This document shows, piece by piece, positions 58,968-64,000 of a DNA stretch of 64,000 bases. Each line of letters opens with the position of its first letter. The first letter of the stretch is position 1. Source of the DNA: Tetradesmus obliquus (taxonomy: Eukaryota > Chlorophyta > Chlorophyceae > Sphaeropleales > Scenedesmaceae). Made by a program: the position numbers and the translations under genes. The stretch lies in NCBI GenBank assembly GCA_030272155.1, contig CP126199.1, forward strand, positions 1 to 64,000. The letters run 5' to 3'. Below the pieces are notes generated by a model. The model was not told where the DNA came from. It ran no database searches and worked only from the letters and a program-made list of their open reading frames with translations.

Positions 58968-60602
58968 GCAGCAGCACTAGTCAGACACTGTCAGTCTGGG
59001 GTAGCAAGGTGTGCAGGCAAGCCCTGACACACAGCAGGCTAGTGCATGTGGCATTGCAACAGTAGTAGCTGCTGCAGCAGGTGCGCTGTCACTGCTGCCG
59101 CCCACCTGCTGCACCCAGGCCACTGCTGCCGCCACCGCGCCCAGTGCTGTGATGGCGCTACGCACAATGGTGGTGGGCAGCACCTCAGCCTGGCGGCAGG
59201 TAGCAAACAGCAGTGCAGCATAGAAGCAGCAGCAGCAGCAGCAGCAAGGCGCCTTCATAAGTTGGTGTAACCACCACGCAGGAATGTGTCTTTATACACA
59301 TCCCTCCTGACCACGCGATGCTGCTGCCCACGCACTCGATGCACCTGCATGCAACCAGCTACGAAGAGTGCAGCCTGCAGAGCGGCTCTGCCGGAGCAGC
59401 CAGTTGCTGCGCTCGTACCAGCACACATGCATGACCACAACACCAGCAGCAGCAGCAGCCATGTTCCTATTCCCTCTTCTCGCACCTTCTTGGAGGGGAA
59501 GACCAGCTCCAGGTCAGCCAGGGCCACGTCAGCAAATGACTTGACCACCACGTTGGACGGGTTGAGCCCCACCACACGCGACGGCTCCAGCCCGTACTGC
59601 AGCGGCAGCTGCTGCTGCTGCTTCCGGCTGTCATAATCATCATCGCTGCTGCTGCTGGTTGAGGAGCGCGCCTCTGCTGCTGCGCGTGCCGCCTCCACCA
59701 GTGAGTCCACGGCCATGGTGGCTGAGCCAGCGCTGGCGTACACTGATGCACACGGCAAGGCAAGCCAGCAGGACAGCAGGCGACAACCACAGGTTGGAGA
59801 CATGTAACAAGACACACACAAACATGCAGTGTTTTACAGATCTTATGCTACAGTAGCAGGCACAGAATCTGGCGAACGGCATGGCATGCATGAGAGAAGG
59901 CCTGCAGCAGTGAATGCAGCGCTGTCGTGTGGCAGCCCAGGCAGTGGCCTCACCTGCTGCTGTCATGACGCTCTCTGCCGCCTGCGCCGCTGATGCGGCT
60001 GCCTCTCCCGCCACGCGCTGGTCCAGCGCCCTGTACAGCACCACCACGTCCCTGAAGGTGGGCTCCTGCAAGATAAAAAAAGGGGGAGAAGAGCAGCACA
60101 GGAGCAAGCAGCAGCAGAGGGCCAGCAGCATGATTCAGTGCAGCATGCTGGGCCCAAGGCATCATGAACAAACTGCTGAGGCACAGGCTTTGTCGTTAAC
60201 AGCGGTGCGGGTTTGACAGACCATTGAAAGGGCAACCTCTACAAATGCTCTTCAGCGCGGCTTGCCAGCATCTGTTGGCGTCACTGGCGGCCCTGCCTGC
60301 CCTGCCTGCCACCGCAAGGCCCAAAGCCCCTCCCAGCCACCCACCAGCAGCGTGAGCTTGGTGAACAGCTGTGCCAGCACCTCACGCGGCCCCGGCATGT
60401 GGCTGCGCAGGCTGCGCCGCACCACCAGCCGCGCATACTGGTGCGCCAGGTCAGCAGAGGCAAAAGGCCGCAGCTCGCCATCAGCAGCAGCCGGCTGCTC
60501 ATCATCAAAGCTGCCGCCAGCAGCAGCAGCAGCGGGCTCCGTCAGTGCAGACATGTTGCGCCAGCTGGCAGTGGACATCTTGGAGGGCAGCTTAACTGCT
60601 GC

Positions 60603-60635
<33 letters not shown>

Positions 60636-62571
60636 TACCGCTGTATTTGTAGCTGTGGCCGTCCCTTCTGCCGCATCCGTGCTGCGGCCCAGCAGCGCGC
60701 CAGCTGCTGCCCTCAGCCGGGCCAGTGCAGCAGTGGCGGGCGCCACCAGCAGGTACTCCGCCAGCAGATCCAGCTTCTTGTCAAGGTACAGCCCCTCAGC
60801 AGTGGCCACACCAACACCCCTGGGCGCAGCAGCAGCAGCAGCAGCAGCAGCAGGCGCAGGGCGGAGGCGGAGGGAAAGGGGAGCAGCTCAGTGAGCATCC
60901 GGCAAACAAACCCCATCTGTTGCGCACACACGCTTTGTAGTCCTCAGCTTGAGTCGAGATGCAATTGTAGAAACTCAGCGACACCTGGTCATGTAGGCAA
61001 TCGCCTCAGATGTCCACCAAGCATCATTTGCGACCACCTTTCAACAGCATGCCGCGGTACACAGCATGCCGCGGTACACAGCATGCCGCGGTACACAGCA
61101 TGCACACCTCACAGCTGCTGCAGGCCGCCACTGCGCAGCGCCCCACCTGTGGAAGACCAGCATGCGGTCAGCAAAGTCGGGCAGCTGGCTGCGGTCCAGC
61201 AGGCCACCAAATGGGCTGCTGCTGCTGCTGCTGCTGCCTGCCGAGTAAGTGGTGCTGCTGTACAGCTCTGAGCTCAGTCTGCCGCCGCTGCTGCTGCTGC
61301 TGCTGCTGCTGGTGGCGGCGTCGCTGCTGTGTGTGGCTGCTGCTGCAGTGTCCTGCTGGTGGCGCTGCCAAAAGCGGCTCAGCAGCTGGTCATCCAGCAC
61401 CGTCCAGTCAATCTGCACAGGGATGTCTGCAGAAGCAGCAGCAGATGCAGCATGCAGCAGTAACAGCAGTACGCACAGCATGTCACTATCACTAACTGCG
61501 TGATGCGGCTGCTGCTGCACAGTCAAACCCACTGCTATCTCATAGTAGTAGTGGGTATGCCGGACATTTCATATGTTAGAGAAATTTGGTTTGAAACCTG
61601 TCAGCCAAGAGGTGCCCCCAGAGGCCCTTCGGGCCCCTCTCCCGTGGCCCCCGTGGGTCACGTGGGATCCGTTGAGATTCGCTCAGTCATGCGTGATCAC
61701 GTGTTACATTGCCTGGTTTTCCGTAAGGCGCACACGTCGGAATCCTCTGGGCACAGCCGAGCTGAGGAGTTACTCTGGGGGCACCTCTTGGCTGACAGGT
61801 TTCAAACCAAATTTCTCTAACATATGAAATGTCCGGCATACCCACTACTACTCTCATTGCTGCAAGCATTGTGCTCCTGATGCATGCCACTGCTGCTTCT
61901 CAAGTGGCACGCTGCCAATTGATGCGCTGCACTTGTCCCTGACCCCCTGCCTCTCCCCTGTACTGTGCTGTACCCCATTGCTGGTTCCCTCCCCCCACTG
62001 CGTGCTGGTGCCCAGAAGTCCAGCAATGCTATGCACGTGCACCCCACCAAACGTGAACTGCTGCCGCTGCGCCACCGCCCACTCCTGCGTGCTGAGCGGG
62101 AAGTAGCGCCCCTCCAGCAGCAGGCTCACAAAGCTGTCCAGCAGCAGCTGCTCCTGTGCCTGCAGGCTGCTGGGGCAGCTGCCCGCCATTGCTGCTGCCT
62201 CGTCAGCGCTGAGCATGGGCTTGGTGGCAGCCATGGCTGACTTGACGGCGCGGGACACCTGGGCGCAGCGTGGTAGGGTTGTTGGGGCCATGCAGCAGAC
62301 TTCGATGCTGTGCTCCTTACGAGTCCGGGATCGAGGCTTTCTACTATAAGTTTCAGGTATAAAGGCAATGCCATTCAACAGAGCTGCCTACCTCCATGTA
62401 CTCCACGTGAGTGATAAGCTCCAGCAACAGCAGCAGCTGCTGCACCTGAGCCCGGGCGGAGGCATCAGCCACCTGAGCCAGCTCGCCTGCCAGCACGGCC
62501 TTGAGGTGCAGGTAGTCAACGTGCAGCTGCCTGTCAGGCGGGCAGACCACCAGATCCGAAGAGGTGGGCAT
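57334..62571 (-). CDS. DUF3754 (TMEM143-like) membrane protein
   Basis: Ten exons, 867 aa, in transcription order: 62571-62392, 62258-62048, 61426-61147, 60819-60345, 60065-59954, 59742-59486, 59189-59106, 58917-58828, 58585-58226, 57888-57334. All phases agree. Landmarks in order: MPTSSDLVVCPPDRQLHVDY; QIDWTVLDDQLLSRFW; EPTFRDVVVLYRALDQRV; NVVVKSFADVALADLELVFP, the signature that identifies DUF3754; two hydrophobic segments (ITALGAVAAAVAWVQ, LPVVLPAAAVVAGRAV); VDFMVDEALPRMVPWG; and SLVPLPQAIANLNAYW. Relatives are plant At3g19340-like proteins and animal TMEM143; no biochemical function is established. The last ~130 residues are Ala/Gly/Arg low complexity and the C-terminal end is less certain. 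Gln and Ser runs interrupt exons 3 and 4. Confidence 0.85.
61048..61102. repeat. 18-bp tandem repeat in DUF3754 intron 3
   Basis: CAGCATGCCGCGGTACAC repeated about three times just upstream (plus-strand sense) of exon 3's donor region. Confidence 0.9.
61544..61852. mobile_element. MITE with 80-bp perfect inverted termini, in DUF3754 intron 2
   Basis: 309-bp element beginning AGTAGTAGTGGGTATGCCGG and ending with its reverse complement; the first 80 bases match the last 80 exactly. It is flanked by a 5-bp direct duplication CTCAT (61539-61543, 61853-61857). The interior has no coding capacity and includes a GCCCTTCGGGCC hairpin. It lies wholly inside the intron between exons 2 and 3 of the DUF3754 gene. 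The TIR sequence is not the CACTA type; the superfamily is undetermined. Confidence 0.93.
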
Positions 62572-62903
62572 GGTGACCGGCCCGGCAACGCGGGTGTGCC
62601 CTGACCAGCTTCAAGACAATTAAGCACGCTCGTCTAGCTATAACGTAACCGTATGAACCACGGATGGCGCGCGTATGCTAGGAACTTGAAGCCCGACGCA
62701 GCAAGCGTTGGATGACAGTGTGTCAATCAGTGTTTGTAGCTGTAGTCTACGCGCCTGTCGTAAATCGCACATCCAAGCATACGCCGCTGACAAATCAGCT
62801 GCTGCTAATCTGCCGATCCAGGGATCCACAGTAAAGCCTTGAGCTAACGACCTGTGTCAGTGCCGAAACAGTTTCGTGGGATGGACCATTAACCAGCAAC
62901 ACG
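62572..62903. promoter_or_regulatory. Bidirectional promoter region DUF3754 / MinC-like
   Basis: 332 bp separates the divergent start codons. The segment is less CAG-rich than its surroundings. No TATA box or known motif is evident. Confidence 0.5.
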
Positions 62904-63576
62904 ATGCAGCACAGCCTGTGTGGCAACAGGTTGCTGCGTGTAAAGCTTGATGGGTTACGGCATCGAGCGTATGCCTTCAAGGGCCTCTGGGCAGTGCCAG
63001 GCAGGAGATGCCTCCACATCAGCAGGGCACCCCTGCTAACAAAGGTCAGCAACACAATCCGACAGCGTGTCATACCAGATTGGCGTCTAGTCACAACCAA
63101 ACAGCTACAAATCTGTCTGCTGTGGTGCCGCAGGCTACAGCAGACAGCGTTCCCTTGCAGTCCCCCACTGCTGCTGCTGCGCCAACTGCATCCACCAGCA
63201 CTGGCAACAGCAGCGCCAGCGGCAGCGATGCAGTGTACATCAAGGCGCCCATAGCGCCCGGCACTGTGCTGGAGCACCCCAATTGTAGCGTGGTGGTGCT
63301 GGGGGATGTGCCTCTGGGCGCTGCCATCCGCGCAGGAGGGGATGTCATCGTCATGGGCACGTGAGGGGAGCTCGGCAGCGCTGGCAGGATGGCCAGGCGC
63401 CATTGCCTAAGCAGGACTCAGTGTGTGCATGCTATTGATGACGTAATTTGGAACGCCTGCGACGGTTTGGTAGCAGCGGCAACGACGACGACAACCACTG
63501 CTGAGCGCAAGCAGTGCAAGGATAATGCGCAGGCACACGCCCTGGCACCACCTCGGAGTTCAGTGTGCCTGGTTGC

Positions 63577-63615
<39 letters not shown>

Positions 63616-63804
63616 AGGCTGGCTGGCGAGGCGGCAGCTGGCTGCACGGGTGACGCCAGCAGCATCGTGCTGGTGGGCCGCGTGGCGGGCAGCGCCTACC
63701 TCAGCATCGCGGGGCGGCCCGCGCCAGCTGCACTGCAGGCAGCAGGGCGGGACAGCCAGCTGCTGCTGGCGCTGGAGCCGGGGGAGGCGGGGCCGTGCTA
63801 CCAG
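62904..63804 (+). CDS. MinC C-terminal-domain protein, 3' end beyond window
   Basis: Exons 62904-63044, 63134-63360 and 63618-63804 join in frame; the gene continues past 64000. The first exon encodes a Arg/Leu-rich, acid-poor leader (MQHSLCGNRLLRVKLDGLRH, then RCLHISRAPLLTK) suited to an organelle transit peptide. After a Ser/Thr/Ala linker comes the MinC_C signature: APIAPGTVLEHPNCSVVVLG, DVPLGAAIRAGGDVIVMG, then TLAGEAAAGCTGDASSIVLV and SAYLSIAG, the turns of its right-handed beta-helix. In bacteria MinC inhibits FtsZ ring formation with MinD; a plastid-division role is the natural inference. No MinC N-terminal domain is visible between leader and C-domain, so either it is absent or other 5' exons exist. 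Confidence 0.8.
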
Positions 63805-64000
63805 GTGCGGCGCACGGGCAGGCAGGGCGTGCCCTGCAGCGCTGGTACTACTGTCAGGCAGGAACTGGTGCACTGGTGCAGGCAGTGGTGTGACTGGAGG
63901 TGTTGATGCTGAGCAGGTCCTGTCTCTGAGCTGGACGGCAGCAGCAGCAGCAGCAGGGCATTATTACAGCACCACATGCTTGCAGCACCTCATCCTTGCT

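Overview
This is the end of a chromosome from a nuclear, intron-rich, GC-rich green-algal genome. It opens with about 340 bp of uninterrupted CCCTAAA (plant-type TTTAGGG) telomere. Every clear protein is eukaryotic. The coding and intronic DNA is full of CAG/CTG repeats, giving poly-Gln, poly-Ala and poly-Ser. Several genes carry TGTAA, the chlorophycean poly(A) signal, shortly after the stop. TTTAGGG telomeres with TGTAA fit a chlorophycean of the Sphaeropleales type (Scenedesmus/Tetradesmus relatives) better than Chlamydomonas, whose telomere is TTTTAGGG. That placement is inference.

Layout. 1-545 is telomere with degenerate inner variants. 546-8125 is a subtelomeric repeat zone: clusters of CTGGAC-type inverted motifs, a 279-bp-span miniature LTR retrotransposon (TRIM) with intact hallmarks and a tRNA-like interior, and a truncated non-LTR retrotransposon tail between two identical 538-bp repeats. 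I see no host gene there. From 8126 the genes are: AP-1 gamma-adaptin (+, 15 exons); a tandem array of three related secreted proteins with a PKD-like domain and proline-rich rod (+, 14762-26116), two of which end in a four-cysteine module I do not recognise; a small membrane-anchored cytochrome b5 (+); a 33-residue-repeat solenoid protein with reading-frame breaks (-); plastid-type CcdA (-); a BTB-PHR protein (+); a VHS-GAT endosomal adaptor with DPF/NPF motifs (+); NOG1, a 60S-biogenesis GTPase (-); ribosomal protein eL22 (-); a DUF3754 membrane protein with a MITE in intron 2 (-); and the 5' part of a gene with a MinC C-terminal domain (+), cut by the window edge.

Exon boundaries were derived by hand from GT/GC...AG sites, reading frame and family conservation. 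In the eleven complete gene models (all except the frame-broken repeat protein and the truncated MinC gene) the summed exon length is an exact multiple of three. AP-1 gamma and the VHS-GAT adaptor both belong to clathrin-linked endomembrane sorting. NOG1 and eL22 are both ribosome genes on the same strand. CcdA and the MinC-like protein point to the plastid. The most novel items are the PKD/four-cysteine secreted family, the TRIM with a tRNA-like core, the 33-residue repeat family, and a pair of in-frame 18-nt exon-like duplications in an adaptor intron.
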